Positions 8,419 to 18,491 of a stretch of 64,000 nt of DNA are shown here, piece by piece. The number at the start of each line of letters is the position of its first letter. Position 1 is the first letter of the stretch. The DNA is taken from positions 54,970 through 118,969 of the forward strand of contig JAWXTK010000002.1 of the NCBI GenBank assembly GCA_044433645.1. Reading direction: 5' to 3'. Source of the DNA: JAWXTK01 sp044433645. Its GTDB lineage: Bacteria; Bacteroidota; Bacteroidia; Bacteroidales; Rikenellaceae. The position numbers were made by a program, and so were the translations under genes. A model generated the notes under the pieces. The model searched no databases. It saw only the letters and a list, made by a program, of their open reading frames with translations, and was not told where the DNA came from.

Positions 8419-11400
8419 ATGGTACTATTTTTTGAGAAGTCGGACATCGTCTATGGCGTTGACGCACAGAAAGCCTTTAATAAAAAGGAAATCGCATCAC
8501 TAGAGTGGTTGTTTGCAGGAGCTAAATTCTTGGCAGATAAACAGTCTTTAAAGGGTAAATTTGTTGGTCCTCGTCGCGAAATGATTACTCCATGGAGTAC
8601 AAACGCTGTAGAAATTACTCAAAATATGGCCATTGAAGGCATTTTGCGTATTGAGGAATTTGTTAAGCAAACTCCTTCGACTCCTTTTGATGCTATGCTT
8701 AATCGTCACTATGATGGTCTTGATCAAAGTATCTTTACTATCAATAAACAACCTGAGGCGATAGTTCACATCGAGGATTTGGAGAAATATAATATCGAAC
8801 AAGGTCTAGCCTTGAGTGCAGATGAAATGGCTTACCTTCGCGAGGTGTCTGTTAAGATGGGTCGCCCATTGACAGATAGTGAAGTATTTGGTTTCTCGCA
8901 AGTTAACTCTGAGCACTGTCGTCATAAAATCTTTAACGGCGAATTTATCATTGACGGCCAAACTAAAGAAGATACCTTGTTTGGACTTATCAAAAAAACA
9001 ACTAAAGCCAACGAAAACCAAGTGGTTTCGGCTTACAAAGATAACTGTGCATTTTTATCGGGAGCAACTGTTGAACAATTCTCACCAGCTACTCACGATA
9101 GCTCTGACTACTTTAAAATCAGCGACTTTGAGAGCGTTATCTCAATCAAAGCTGAAACTCACAACTTCCCTACAACTGTTGAGCCTTTTAATGGTGCAGC
9201 TACGGGTACCGGTGGTGAGATTCGCGACCGTATCGCTGGTGGTAAAGGAGCGTTTCCGGTTGCAGGTACAGCAGTTTACATGACAGCTTATCCTCGCACG
9301 GACGGCGCACGTGAGTGGGAAAAAGCTACTAAGGAGAGAGATTGGTTGTATCAAACTCCTGAAGATATCCTAATTAAAGCATCTAATGGTGCATCTGATT
9401 TTGGTAATAAATTTGGCCAACCACTTATCTGTGGTTCTGTACTAACGTTTGAGCACTTTGAAAATGACAAGAAATTTGGTTATGACAAAGTGATTATGCA
9501 AGCCGGGGGTATAGGTTATGGTAAAAAAGTAGATAGTCTTAAAGACGAACCAACTAAGGGCGATAAAGTAGTGCTTTTAGGTGGTGACAACTACCGTATT
9601 GGTATGGGTGGTGGTGCAGTTTCGAGCGTTGCTACGGGTGAATATGCTAATAACATTGAGCTAAATGCTGTTCAGCGTTCAAATCCTGAGATGCAAAAAC
9701 GTGCTTACAATGCTATACGTGCTATCTCTGAGGAAGATTTCAACCCTATTATTTCTATCCACGACCACGGAGCTGGTGGCCACTTAAACTGTCTTAGCGA
9801 ATTGGTCGAGGCTACGGGTGGTAGAATAGACATGGAGAATCTACCTGTTGGTGATCCTACGCTTAGCTCTAGAGAAATCGTGGGTAATGAGTCTCAAGAG
9901 CGTATGGGATTGGTTATCGACGCAAAATATATAGACAAATTACAACGCATTGCTGATCGTGAGCGTTCACCTATGAATGTGATAGGCGAGGCTACTGGCG
10001 ATATGCAATTTACCTTTGTTAATAATAATACGGGCGAGAAACCTATTGACTGGCAATTAGAGTATATGTTTGGTAAAGCACCTCGTACAGTGCTTAACGA
10101 CAGAACTTTAGTTGAGAAATACGCAGCCGTTGATTACACTCAAAATAAAGTTATTAACTACATAGAAAACGTACTTCAATTAGAGGGTGTTGCGTGTAAG
10201 GATTGGTTAACTAACAAAGTTGACCGTTCGGTAACAGGTAAAATCGCTATGCAACAAACTGCTGGTGAAATTCAACTTCCTATGAATGACTGCGCTGTTG
10301 TGGCTCTAGATTATCAAGGCGAGGCAGGTATAGCTACTGCGCTTGGATCAGCTCCAGTTGCTGCTATGGCTGATGCTGCAAAAGGATCGGTTTTGGCTAT
10401 TGCTGAGTCACTTACAAATATTGTTTTTGCTCCTCTAACTCACGGACTTAGTGGCGTTTCACTTAGTGCAAACTGGATGTGGGCTTGTAAAAACGAGGGT
10501 GAAGATGCTAGACTTTACAATGCTGTTCAAGCTGCAAGTGGTTTTGCTATTGAGCTTGGAGTCAATATCCCTACGGGTAAGGATTCACTTTCTATGACTC
10601 AAAAATATAAAGACGGAGATAAGGTTTATGCCCCTGGTACTGTGATAATTACATCTTCGGGCGAGGTTAGCGATGTTAAAAAATCTGTTAAAGCTGCCTT
10701 GGTTAACACTCCTAGCGAAATAGTTTATGTAGACTTAAGCTCGGATGAATTTGGTTTGGGTGGTAGTGCATTGGCTCAGGTGTTGAATAAAGTTGGTGAA
10801 GATGTACCAACGGTTAAAGATTCTGCTTATTTTGCTAAGGCATTTGCCTCAATTCAAGCTTTAGTTAACGAGGGTAAAGTGCTTGCAGGTCACGATGTTG
10901 CAGGTGGTGGTCTTATTACTTCACTTCTTGAAATGTGTTTTGGTGCCAATCACAGTGGCATGAGCGTTGATTTGAGTGGTTTGGGCGAGAGCGATGTTGT
11001 TAAAGCATTGTTTAGCGAGAAACCATCTCTAGTTATCCAGGTTAAAGATGCTAAAGCTGTTTGTGAATCATTACAAAGTACTGGTGTTAAAGCAGTTAAA
11101 ATAGCTAATATAAACCAAAATCGTAGTTTTACGGTAGAAAATTCTATGGTTAACTTCGAGCTTGATTTAAATGATTTGAGGGATTTATGGTATAAAAGTT
11201 CATTCTTGCTTGATAGAAAACAAAGTGGTGTTAAAAAAGCAACTGAGCGTTATGCAAACTATAAAAACCAAGCTCTTAAATATGTATTCCCTGCATCTTT
11301 CACAGGAAAATATGCTCAATATGGCATAGATGCAAAACGCAGAAGTGCATCAGGCGTGAAAGCTGCTATCATACGTGAAAAAGGTGTGAATGGCGATAGA

Positions 11401-12108
11401 GAAATGGCTTGGAGCATGTATTTAGCTGGCATGGACGTAAAAGACGTTCACATGACAGACTTAGTTTCTGGCCGTGAGACACTTGAGGACGTTAATATGA
11501 TAGTTTTCGTTGGAGGATTCTCTAACTCAGACGTTTTGGGTTCGGCTAAAGGATGGGCCGGTGCTTTCCTTTATAACGAAAAAGCTAAGGCTGCACTAGA
11601 TAATTTCTTTGCTCGCGAAGATACGCTTTCTCTTGGAGTTTGTAATGGTTGCCAGCTTATGATAGAGTTGGGGCTTATTACTCCAAACGATGATAAAAAA
11701 CCAGTGATGTTGCATAATGATAGTCACAAATTTGAGTCAGGTTTTGTTGGCGTAGATATTCAGGACACAGAATCTGTAATGCTTAAATCATTGAGTGGTA
11801 GTTCATTAGGCTTATGGATTGCTCACGGTGAAGGTAAATTCTCTATGCCTTACGCTGAGGACAAATACAATGTAGCTATGAAATATAGCTATGGCGAATA
11901 TCCTGCAAATCCTAATGGTAGCGATTACAATATCGCAGGTATTACGAGTGCTTGTGGTCGTCACCTAGCGATGATGCCTCACTTAGAGCGCGCTATTAAA
12001 CCATGGAACTGGGCTTATTATCCAGAGGATAGAACTCAGGACGAGGTAACGCCATGGATAGAGGCTTTTGTGAATGCAAAAAATTGGATAGAGCAAAAAA
12101 CTAAATAA
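8419..12108 (+). CDS. purL: Phosphoribosylformylglycinamidine synthase, long single-chain form
   Basis: Converts FGAR, glutamine and ATP to FGAM in step 4 of purine synthesis. The 1229-residue protein is the large fused type: a PurS-like N-terminus, the FGAM synthase core with SQVNSEHCRHKIF and KAETHNFPT, two AIRS-like ATPase halves, and a C-terminal class I glutaminase domain. The glutaminase has Cys1075 in GVCNGCQL and His1136/Glu1138 in AHGEGKF. It therefore needs no separate PurS or PurQ. Its stop overlaps the murI start by one base (TAATG), suggesting translational coupling. Confidence 0.97.
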   Translation: MVLFFEKSDIVYGVDAQKAFNKKEIASLEWLFAGAKFLADKQSLKGKFVGPRREMITPWSTNAVEITQNMAIEGILRIEEFVKQTPSTPFDAMLNRHYDGLDQSIFTINKQPEAIVHIEDLEKYNIEQGLALSADEMAYLREVSVKMGRPLTDSEVFGFSQVNSEHCRHKIFNGEFIIDGQTKEDTLFGLIKKTTKANENQVVSAYKDNCAFLSGATVEQFSPATHDSSDYFKISDFESVISIKAETHNFPTTVEPFNGAATGTGGEIRDRIAGGKGAFPVAGTAVYMTAYPRTDGAREWEKATKERDWLYQTPEDILIKASNGASDFGNKFGQPLICGSVLTFEHFENDKKFGYDKVIMQAGGIGYGKKVDSLKDEPTKGDKVVLLGGDNYRIGMGGGAVSSVATGEYANNIELNAVQRSNPEMQKRAYNAIRAISEEDFNPIISIHDHGAGGHLNCLSELVEATGGRIDMENLPVGDPTLSSREIVGNESQERMGLVIDAKYIDKLQRIADRERSPMNVIGEATGDMQFTFVNNNTGEKPIDWQLEYMFGKAPRTVLNDRTLVEKYAAVDYTQNKVINYIENVLQLEGVACKDWLTNKVDRSVTGKIAMQQTAGEIQLPMNDCAVVALDYQGEAGIATALGSAPVAAMADAAKGSVLAIAESLTNIVFAPLTHGLSGVSLSANWMWACKNEGEDARLYNAVQAASGFAIELGVNIPTGKDSLSMTQKYKDGDKVYAPGTVIITSSGEVSDVKKSVKAALVNTPSEIVYVDLSSDEFGLGGSALAQVLNKVGEDVPTVKDSAYFAKAFASIQALVNEGKVLAGHDVAGGGLITSLLEMCFGANHSGMSVDLSGLGESDVVKALFSEKPSLVIQVKDAKAVCESLQSTGVKAVKIANINQNRSFTVENSMVNFELDLNDLRDLWYKSSFLLDRKQSGVKKATERYANYKNQALKYVFPASFTGKYAQYGIDAKRRSASGVKAAIIREKGVNGDREMAWSMYLAGMDVKDVHMTDLVSGRETLEDVNMIVFVGGFSNSDVLGSAKGWAGAFLYNEKAKAALDNFFAREDTLSLGVCNGCQLMIELGLITPNDDKKPVMLHNDSHKFESGFVGVDIQDTESVMLKSLSGSSLGLWIAHGEGKFSMPYAEDKYNVAMKYSYGEYPANPNGSDYNIAGITSACGRHLAMMPHLERAIKPWNWAYYPEDRTQDEVTPWIEAFVNAKNWIEQKTK

Positions 12109-12881
12109 TGGACAATAGGCCAATAGGTGTTTTTGATTCAGGCTTGGGTGGGCTTAGCGTTTACAGAGTTTTGCGCGAGAGCCTGCCACATGAATCGTTT
12201 GCCTACTTTGGTGACGGTAAAAATTGTCCTTACGGAGACAAAAGCCTTGAGCAAATCATAGAGTATGTAGATGAGGCTGTGGAGGTTTTGCTTAAGCGAG
12301 ATATTAAAATGTTGGTTGTAGCCTGCAATGCGGCTACGGCCATGACCATAGAATATCTGCGTGGGAAATATGATTTTCATATTGTGGGAATGGAGCCAGC
12401 CGTAAAACCAGCGGCCGAGACAACTAAAACTGGCGTAGTAGGGGTGTTGGCCACTTCTGCCACACTAAAGGGCGAATTATTTAAGCAAACTTGCCAGAGG
12501 TATTCTCTTAAGGCTAAAATTATTCCCACAGTTGGCGAAGGATTTGTAGAAGTTGTAGAAAACGGTAATGAGAATAGCCCTGAGGCCGAGAATTTGGTAG
12601 CTAAGGCTATGAAAGAAATGCTAGAAATGGGCGCAGACAAAATAGTTTTGGGTTGTACGCATTATCCTTTTTTGAGCGAGACCATACTCAAAGTTATTGG
12701 CACAAGAGATATAGAAATTATTGATCCTGCACCTGCTATAACCAAGAGAGTGAAACAGTTACTTAGTGAAAATAACTTATTTGCACACGAGAATAATAAG
12801 GCTACAACCGAGTTTTTTACAGCATCGGATGAAAATTACAGACAAAAACTAATAAATAAAGCTACAAAATGGCACAAGTAA
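12108..12881 (+). CDS. murI: Glutamate racemase
   Basis: Interconverts L- and D-glutamate to supply D-Glu for peptidoglycan, in the cytoplasm. The 257-residue protein has FDSGLGGLSV at the N-terminus and the two catalytic cysteines, Cys73 in VVACNAATA and Cys183 in LGCTHYPFL. The start codon shares one base with the purL stop, and the 3' end overlaps ftsK by 13 nt, so purL-murI-ftsK are probably read as one message. The grouping with ftsK and the LolA-like gene has an envelope and division flavour. Confidence 0.96.
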   Translation: MDNRPIGVFDSGLGGLSVYRVLRESLPHESFAYFGDGKNCPYGDKSLEQIIEYVDEAVEVLLKRDIKMLVVACNAATAMTIEYLRGKYDFHIVGMEPAVKPAAETTKTGVVGVLATSATLKGELFKQTCQRYSLKAKIIPTVGEGFVEVVENGNENSPEAENLVAKAMKEMLEMGADKIVLGCTHYPFLSETILKVIGTRDIEIIDPAPAITKRVKQLLSENNLFAHENNKATTEFFTASDENYRQKLINKATKWHK

Positions 12882-15265
12882 AAAAGAAAAAAACACAGGA
12901 GTTTAAATTAACTGACAACCAGAGATGGGTGATTGGTTTTATTCTGCTGTTTATATCTTGCTTTATTTTAATAGGTATAGTTAGTTATTTTTTCACATGG
13001 AGTTCAGACCAAGATTTAGTTAGGGCTGGAGTGCTTTTTAGTGACGAAACTAAGAATCTTATAGGCCCGATAGGTGCTTATATTAGTCATTATTTTGTAG
13101 GACAATGGTTTGGTCTGTTTAGTGTTATGTTGCCAATAGTTCTGCTAGTTATCTCACTGAGAATCATGAGGTTTAGACCTCCTTACCTAAAGCGTATGAT
13201 TAGGATATTATTGTTTGTCATGATATTAGGATCTGTTAGCTTAGGATTTTTGTTTGGTAGCTCAGGTAGTTTTTATGGAACAGGCTTGGGTGGCGCTAGT
13301 GGAATTCATGTTGCCGGAGTTTTAAAATCTATTATTGGGGGAGTTGGTACAGGGTTATTGTTGCTAACTTTAATCGTGCTTTTAGGGGTTTATATTAATA
13401 AGAATACCATAAGTTTAGTCAATAAAGTTGGTAAGGCTGTGGCTAAGGGAGGGTCTAAGATAGTTGCGAAAAAACCTTTATCTACCTTAAGTGATGATTT
13501 AGATGAACACGTGCAAGAGCCTGAAAATAAAATAATTGAACTAGAGGCTTATGAGACCCAGGAGAGGACTTTTGATGAAGATGAGATAGAAATTGATGAT
13601 GATTTTGAAATAAAAACACCTCCAAACAAAGAAATCCCTTTATCAATAGGTGGTGTAATAGAGTCAGAAACATCTGACGACGGATTTGTGGAGGTTAATG
13701 GCGAGATGAAAATCGTTGTGGCAGAAAATACTGATGAAATTGTGGATGATATCGAGCAGGAACTTTATGACCCTACACTTGAATTATCTAGCTATGAGCG
13801 TCCTCCACTTAATTTATTGGAAGATCATAGCGTGGACGTAAAAGTCACTGAGCAAGAGATTTACGAGCACAAAAACCGTATAGTTGAAACCTTGAATAAC
13901 TTTGGAATAAGTGTTCAGAAAATCATGGCCACAATAGGCCCTACGGTTACTTTATATGAGATTATACCTGCTCCAGGGGTTAGGATTTCTAAAATCAAAA
14001 ATCTTGAAGATGATATCGCTTTGTCGCTTTCTGCGCTGGGTATACGTATAATTGCACCCATACCAGGCAAAGGTACGATAGGTATAGAAGTCCCAAATAA
14101 GGACAAAGAAGTTGTGAGTATGCAGTCTGTGGTACGCAGCATGAAATTCCAGGAGACAGACTATGATTTGCCTATAGTTTTAGGTAAAACCATATCAAAT
14201 GAGACTTATGTAATGGATTTAGCTAAGATGCCTCACTTACTTATTGCAGGTGCTACCGGGCAAGGTAAGTCTGTGGGACTCAATGCTATACTAACTTCTC
14301 TGCTTTATAAAAAACATCCATCAGAGCTTAAACTCGTGTTAGTAGACCCTAAAAAAGTTGAACTTACGCTGTATTCTAAGTTAGAAAAACATTTCTTGGC
14401 TAAAATGCCAGGTGATGACGATGCCATAATCACTGATACTCACAAGGTTATCAACACGCTAAACTCTCTGTGTGTGGAAATGGATGCTAGGTATGATTTA
14501 TTGAAAAAAGCAGAAGTCAGACAATTAAAAGAGTATAATGATAAATTTACGCGCAGACGTTTAAATCCTGAAAAGGGACATCGTTATCTACCTTATATTG
14601 TGGTAGTTATAGATGAGTTTGCTGATATGATTATGACAGCTGGGCGCGAGATTGAAACACCTATTGCGCGTATTGCTCAGCTTGCGCGTGCAGTTGGTAT
14701 ACATTTGGTTATAGCAACTCAAAGGCCTACAACTAATATTATCACGGGGCTTATTAAGGCCAACTTCCCCTCAAGAATTGCATTTAGGGTGACTTCTATG
14801 ATAGACTCTAGGACTATTCTTGATACTTCTGGGGCCAATCAGTTGATTGGTCGTGGCGATATGTTAGTGTCCTCGGGTAGTGATTTAGTTAGGGTGCAAT
14901 GTGCGTTTGTAGATACTCCTGAGGTCGAAAAAATCACATCATTTATTGCTAATCAGAGAGGTTATATTGAGGCTTACGAGCTGCCAGAATACTCACCCGA
15001 AGGTGTTGAAATGGGCTCAAAAGGAGCAGATTTATCTCAAACAGATCCTATGTTTAAGGAGGTTGCATACTTTATTGTACAAAATCAGCAAGGGTCTACG
15101 TCATCCATACAACGCAGATTTTCAATAGGCTACAATCGCGCTGGACGTATTATGGATCAAATTGAGGCAGCTGGTATAGTAGGGCGTGCCGAGGGCAGTA
15201 AACCTCGCGAGGTGCTTATTACTGACCTTTCATCACTAGATAACTTGCTTTCTAATTTATTATAA
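12869..15265 (+). CDS. ftsK: DNA translocase FtsK/SpoIIIE
   Basis: Septum-anchored ATPase that pumps chromosomal DNA and helps XerCD resolve dimers during division. The 798-residue protein has four predicted N-terminal membrane segments (about residues 20-175) and an acidic, poorly ordered linker (about 200-310). The motor domain follows, with Walker A GATGQGKS near residue 461, Walker B VVVIDEFADM, and ATQRPTTNIITGLIKANFPSR. A C-terminal gamma winged-helix (SSIQRRFSIGYNRAGRIMDQ) would read polar DNA sequences. It overlaps murI by 13 nt, and its stop shares one base with the following LolA-like gene. Confidence 0.97.
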   Translation: MAQVKKKKTQEFKLTDNQRWVIGFILLFISCFILIGIVSYFFTWSSDQDLVRAGVLFSDETKNLIGPIGAYISHYFVGQWFGLFSVMLPIVLLVISLRIMRFRPPYLKRMIRILLFVMILGSVSLGFLFGSSGSFYGTGLGGASGIHVAGVLKSIIGGVGTGLLLLTLIVLLGVYINKNTISLVNKVGKAVAKGGSKIVAKKPLSTLSDDLDEHVQEPENKIIELEAYETQERTFDEDEIEIDDDFEIKTPPNKEIPLSIGGVIESETSDDGFVEVNGEMKIVVAENTDEIVDDIEQELYDPTLELSSYERPPLNLLEDHSVDVKVTEQEIYEHKNRIVETLNNFGISVQKIMATIGPTVTLYEIIPAPGVRISKIKNLEDDIALSLSALGIRIIAPIPGKGTIGIEVPNKDKEVVSMQSVVRSMKFQETDYDLPIVLGKTISNETYVMDLAKMPHLLIAGATGQGKSVGLNAILTSLLYKKHPSELKLVLVDPKKVELTLYSKLEKHFLAKMPGDDDAIITDTHKVINTLNSLCVEMDARYDLLKKAEVRQLKEYNDKFTRRRLNPEKGHRYLPYIVVVIDEFADMIMTAGREIETPIARIAQLARAVGIHLVIATQRPTTNIITGLIKANFPSRIAFRVTSMIDSRTILDTSGANQLIGRGDMLVSSGSDLVRVQCAFVDTPEVEKITSFIANQRGYIEAYELPEYSPEGVEMGSKGADLSQTDPMFKEVAYFIVQNQQGSTSSIQRRFSIGYNRAGRIMDQIEAAGIVGRAEGSKPREVLITDLSSLDNLLSNLL

Positions 15266-15861
15266 TGAAAAAGTTTTTAGTTTACATTCTTTTGTTTTTG
15301 CCTTTTATTGGCTTGTGTGATAAGCAGTCGCAGATTTTATTAGAGAAAGTTAGCTCTAGTATTAAGGAATTAGGCGACTATAAGGTTGAATTTGAGATGA
15401 GTTTTGAGGGCATGAATCCTTTGGAGGGAGACTTTGGGGTGAGTGGTGATAAATATTTTTTCTCAATGGATAACTCAAGCGTAATTTGCGACGGCAAAAC
15501 AAGTTACCAAATTAATCACAGCGAAAAAGAAGTGAATATTGATAATGCTGATGCAGGATTAACGGGGATAAATCCTTCAAAATTATTTAATATTAATGCC
15601 GATGACTATCACCATAGTATTATGGGCGCAAATCAGCTCAGTTTAGTGCCTAAAGACGCTGGATTAGGCATAGGTCAAATTGTATTACATATAGATAATC
15701 AAGAATTTTTGCCCACCAAAATTACTTATGTTATGCTCTCTGGGGGTGAAAAAATAGAAATTTTAGTTGAAAAGATTATTAAATTAAACTCCAAGGCTAA
15801 AGTTTTATTTCAATACGATAAAAAAGCCTTTAAGGACTACGAAATAATAGATTTTAGATAG
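15265..15861 (+). CDS. LolA-like outer-membrane lipoprotein carrier
   Basis: Probably a periplasmic chaperone carrying lipoproteins from the inner to the outer membrane. The 198-residue protein has a signal peptide (MKKFLVYILLFLPFIGLC; Cys18 could make it a lipoprotein instead of soluble). It then has the beta-rich LolA pattern: a stretch near DYKVEFEMSF, then GDKYFFSMDNSSVICDGKT, then LSGGEKIEI. Identity is supported by its position directly after ftsK with a one-base overlap, an arrangement I know from other Bacteroidota. Sequence similarity to proteobacterial LolA is low, so the symbol is withheld. Confidence 0.78.
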   Translation: MKKFLVYILLFLPFIGLCDKQSQILLEKVSSSIKELGDYKVEFEMSFEGMNPLEGDFGVSGDKYFFSMDNSSVICDGKTSYQINHSEKEVNIDNADAGLTGINPSKLFNINADDYHHSIMGANQLSLVPKDAGLGIGQIVLHIDNQEFLPTKITYVMLSGGEKIEILVEKIIKLNSKAKVLFQYDKKAFKDYEIIDFR

Positions 15862-15867
15862 CAAAAA

Positions 15868-15899
15868 TTTGGCTAATAGCTAAATAATTGTTACCTTAG
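15868..15899 (+). promoter_or_regulatory. Candidate promoter for gyrA
   Basis: TTTG (15868-15871), a 20-bp spacer and TACCTTAG (15892-15899) match the Bacteroidota promoter with one deviation in the -7 box. The gyrA start is 23 nt downstream. Gyrase promoters are often supercoiling-sensitive; nothing here tests that. Confidence 0.6.
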
Positions 15900-15921
15900 C
15901 AAAGTTTAAAGAACTTCAAAA

Positions 15922-18453
15922 ATGTTGGAACAAGGAAGAATTATTAAGATTAATATCGAAGAGGAAATGAAAACAGCCTACATTGATTATTCAATGTCTG
16001 TTATCGTTTCTCGTGCTTTACCTGATGCCCGTGATGGGCTTAAACCAGTTCACCGTCGTATTCTTTATGATATGAGCAATGAACTTGGTCTTTATTCTGA
16101 TAAACCTCATAAAAAATCTGCCCGTGTGGTAGGGGACGTGTTGGGTAAATTTCACCCTCATGGTGACTCATCTGTGTATGAGGCTATGGTTCGTATGGCT
16201 CAAGAATGGAGTTTGCGTTATCCACTAGTTGATGGCCAGGGTAACTTCGGTTCTGTTGACGGTGATAGCCCAGCTGCTATGCGTTATACTGAGGCTAGAT
16301 TAAAGAAAATCGCTGACGAGGTTATCTCAGACTTGGATAAAGACACTGTCGATTTCACAAATAACTTTGATGATACGCTGAAAGAGCCTACTGTTTTGCC
16401 AACTAGAATTCCACTTCTTTTGGTGAATGGCGCTTCGGGTATTGCTGTGGGTATGGCTACTAATATGCCTCCCCACAACCTTTCTGAGGTGTTGGATGCA
16501 TCGTGCGCTTATATAGATAATCCAGAGATTGAGGTTTCGGAGCTTTTGCAATATGTTAAAGCACCAGACTTCCCAACCGGAGGTATTATTTATGGTTACA
16601 GTGGTGTGAAAGAAGCTTTTGAGACTGGTCGTGGACGTGTGATTATGCGTGCTAAGGCTGAGATTGAGCTTACTTCAACCGGTAGAGAGTGTATAGTTGT
16701 AACTGAGATTCCTTATTTGGTTAATAAGGCTGATATGATTAAGAAAATCGCAGACCTAATTAACGACAAAAAAATCGAGGGGATTTCTTACATCAATGAC
16801 GAGAGCGACCGTGATGGTATGCGCGTTGTAATTATTCTTAAATCTGATGCCGTATCGAGTGTTGTACTGAATACACTTTATAAATATACTGCACTTCAAA
16901 CGTCTTTCCCAGTGAATAACATTGCGCTTGTGGACGGCAGACCTATGATGATGAATCTTAAAGATTTGATTCGTGTGTTTGTTGAGCACCGTCATGATGT
17001 TATCGTTAGACGTACTAGATACGAGCTTGCTCAGGCTGAAAAACGCGCTCATATACTTGAGGGTCTGTTAATTGCGCTTGATCACATAGACGAAATTATC
17101 AAAATTATTCGTGGTGCTGAGACTCCAGAGGCTGCTAAACTTGCTCTTATTGAGCGTTTTGCTCTTAGTGAAATTCAAGCTGCTGCTATCATTGATATGC
17201 GTCTTAGAGCTCTTACTGGTCTTGAAAGAAATAAACTTCAAAACGAATTTGACGAGTTAATGCGTCAAATTGCAGGTTATAAAGAATTGCTTGAAAGCCG
17301 CGAACTTCAAATGGCTCTTATCAAAACTGAGCTTTTGGAAGTTAAAGAAAAATATGGTGATGAACGTAAAACTGAGATAGTATTTAATTCTGAGGAATTC
17401 AATCCTGAGGATTTCTATGCTGATGAAGAAATGGTAATCACAATTTCTCACATGGGTTACATCAAACGTACACCACTTGCTGAGTACAAAACTCAAAACA
17501 GAGGTGGAGTAGGTGCAAAAGGTTCGGCTACACGTGACGAGGACTTTATCGAACACATTTATGTGACTACTATGCACAACACAATGTTGTTCTTTACTGA
17601 AAATGGTCGTTGTTACTGGCTAAAAGTTTACGCTATTCCAGAGGGTAGTCGTACATCTAAAGGTCGTGCAATCCAAAATGTAATTCAAATTGATCCAAAT
17701 GATAAAGTTAAGGCTTACATTAATGTTCGTAGATTAGACGATCAGGAATATGTAGAGAATAACTATATTATAATGTGTACTAGAGACGGTATAATCAAGA
17801 AAACTAAACTTGAGGCTTACTCTCGTCCACGCCAAAATGGTGTTAATGCAATTACTATCAAAGAAGGTGACCAACTAATTGAGGCTAAGTTAACTTCGGG
17901 CAAAGCTGAGGTAATCATAGCAGCTCGCGAGGGTAAAGCTATACGTTTCCCAGAGGAAATTGTGCGTCCAATAGGTCGTACGGCAGCTGGTGTGCGTGGT
18001 ATTTCTATCGAAGAAAACGATGCTGTGGTTAGTATGATATGCATAGAGCCAGAAAGCAATCAAGATATCTTGGTGTTGTCAGAAAATGGTTATGGTAAAC
18101 GTACTGATTTAGAGGATTATAGAATCACAAACCGTGGAGGTAAAGGTGTTAAAACTATTCAGATTACAGAAAAAACAGGAAAACTTATTTCTATGCAGGC
18201 TGTAACTGACGAGAACGACCTTATGATTATAAATAAAAGTGGCTTAACTGTCAGAACATCAGCTTCTAATATTAGAGTTGCAGGCCGTGCTACTCAGGGT
18301 GTTAAGATTATTAATCTTCGCTCGGGTGATGCAATAGCATCTGTAATGGCTGTACCTAGAACCGAAGAGGAGCAAACAGCAGAAAATGAAGAAATAGTTA
18401 GCCAAGAAGTTACAGAACAAACACAAGAGGAAACAACTCATAGCCAAGATTAG
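15922..18453 (+). CDS. gyrA: DNA gyrase subunit A
   Basis: Cleaving subunit of gyrase, which introduces negative supercoils. The 843-residue protein has catalytic Tyr122 in AAMRYTEAR. The quinolone region HPHGDSSVYE keeps Ser83 and an acidic residue (Glu87), so no resistance change is evident. The C-terminal wrapping domain has a GyrA-box-like QNRGGVG near residue 532 and a second blade motif, ITNRGGKG. It ends in a Glu/Gln/Thr-rich acidic tail, TEEEQTAENEEIVSQEVTEQ. gyrB is not in the window. A TPR gene follows after 38 nt and is likely cotranscribed. Confidence 0.97.
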   Translation: MLEQGRIIKINIEEEMKTAYIDYSMSVIVSRALPDARDGLKPVHRRILYDMSNELGLYSDKPHKKSARVVGDVLGKFHPHGDSSVYEAMVRMAQEWSLRYPLVDGQGNFGSVDGDSPAAMRYTEARLKKIADEVISDLDKDTVDFTNNFDDTLKEPTVLPTRIPLLLVNGASGIAVGMATNMPPHNLSEVLDASCAYIDNPEIEVSELLQYVKAPDFPTGGIIYGYSGVKEAFETGRGRVIMRAKAEIELTSTGRECIVVTEIPYLVNKADMIKKIADLINDKKIEGISYINDESDRDGMRVVIILKSDAVSSVVLNTLYKYTALQTSFPVNNIALVDGRPMMMNLKDLIRVFVEHRHDVIVRRTRYELAQAEKRAHILEGLLIALDHIDEIIKIIRGAETPEAAKLALIERFALSEIQAAAIIDMRLRALTGLERNKLQNEFDELMRQIAGYKELLESRELQMALIKTELLEVKEKYGDERKTEIVFNSEEFNPEDFYADEEMVITISHMGYIKRTPLAEYKTQNRGGVGAKGSATRDEDFIEHIYVTTMHNTMLFFTENGRCYWLKVYAIPEGSRTSKGRAIQNVIQIDPNDKVKAYINVRRLDDQEYVENNYIIMCTRDGIIKKTKLEAYSRPRQNGVNAITIKEGDQLIEAKLTSGKAEVIIAAREGKAIRFPEEIVRPIGRTAAGVRGISIEENDAVVSMICIEPESNQDILVLSENGYGKRTDLEDYRITNRGGKGVKTIQITEKTGKLISMQAVTDENDLMIINKSGLTVRTSASNIRVAGRATQGVKIINLRSGDAIASVMAVPRTEEEQTAENEEIVSQEVTEQTQEETTHSQD

Positions 18454-18491
18454 GTGTAATAAAGAACCAACAAATAAACCATCTATTTATT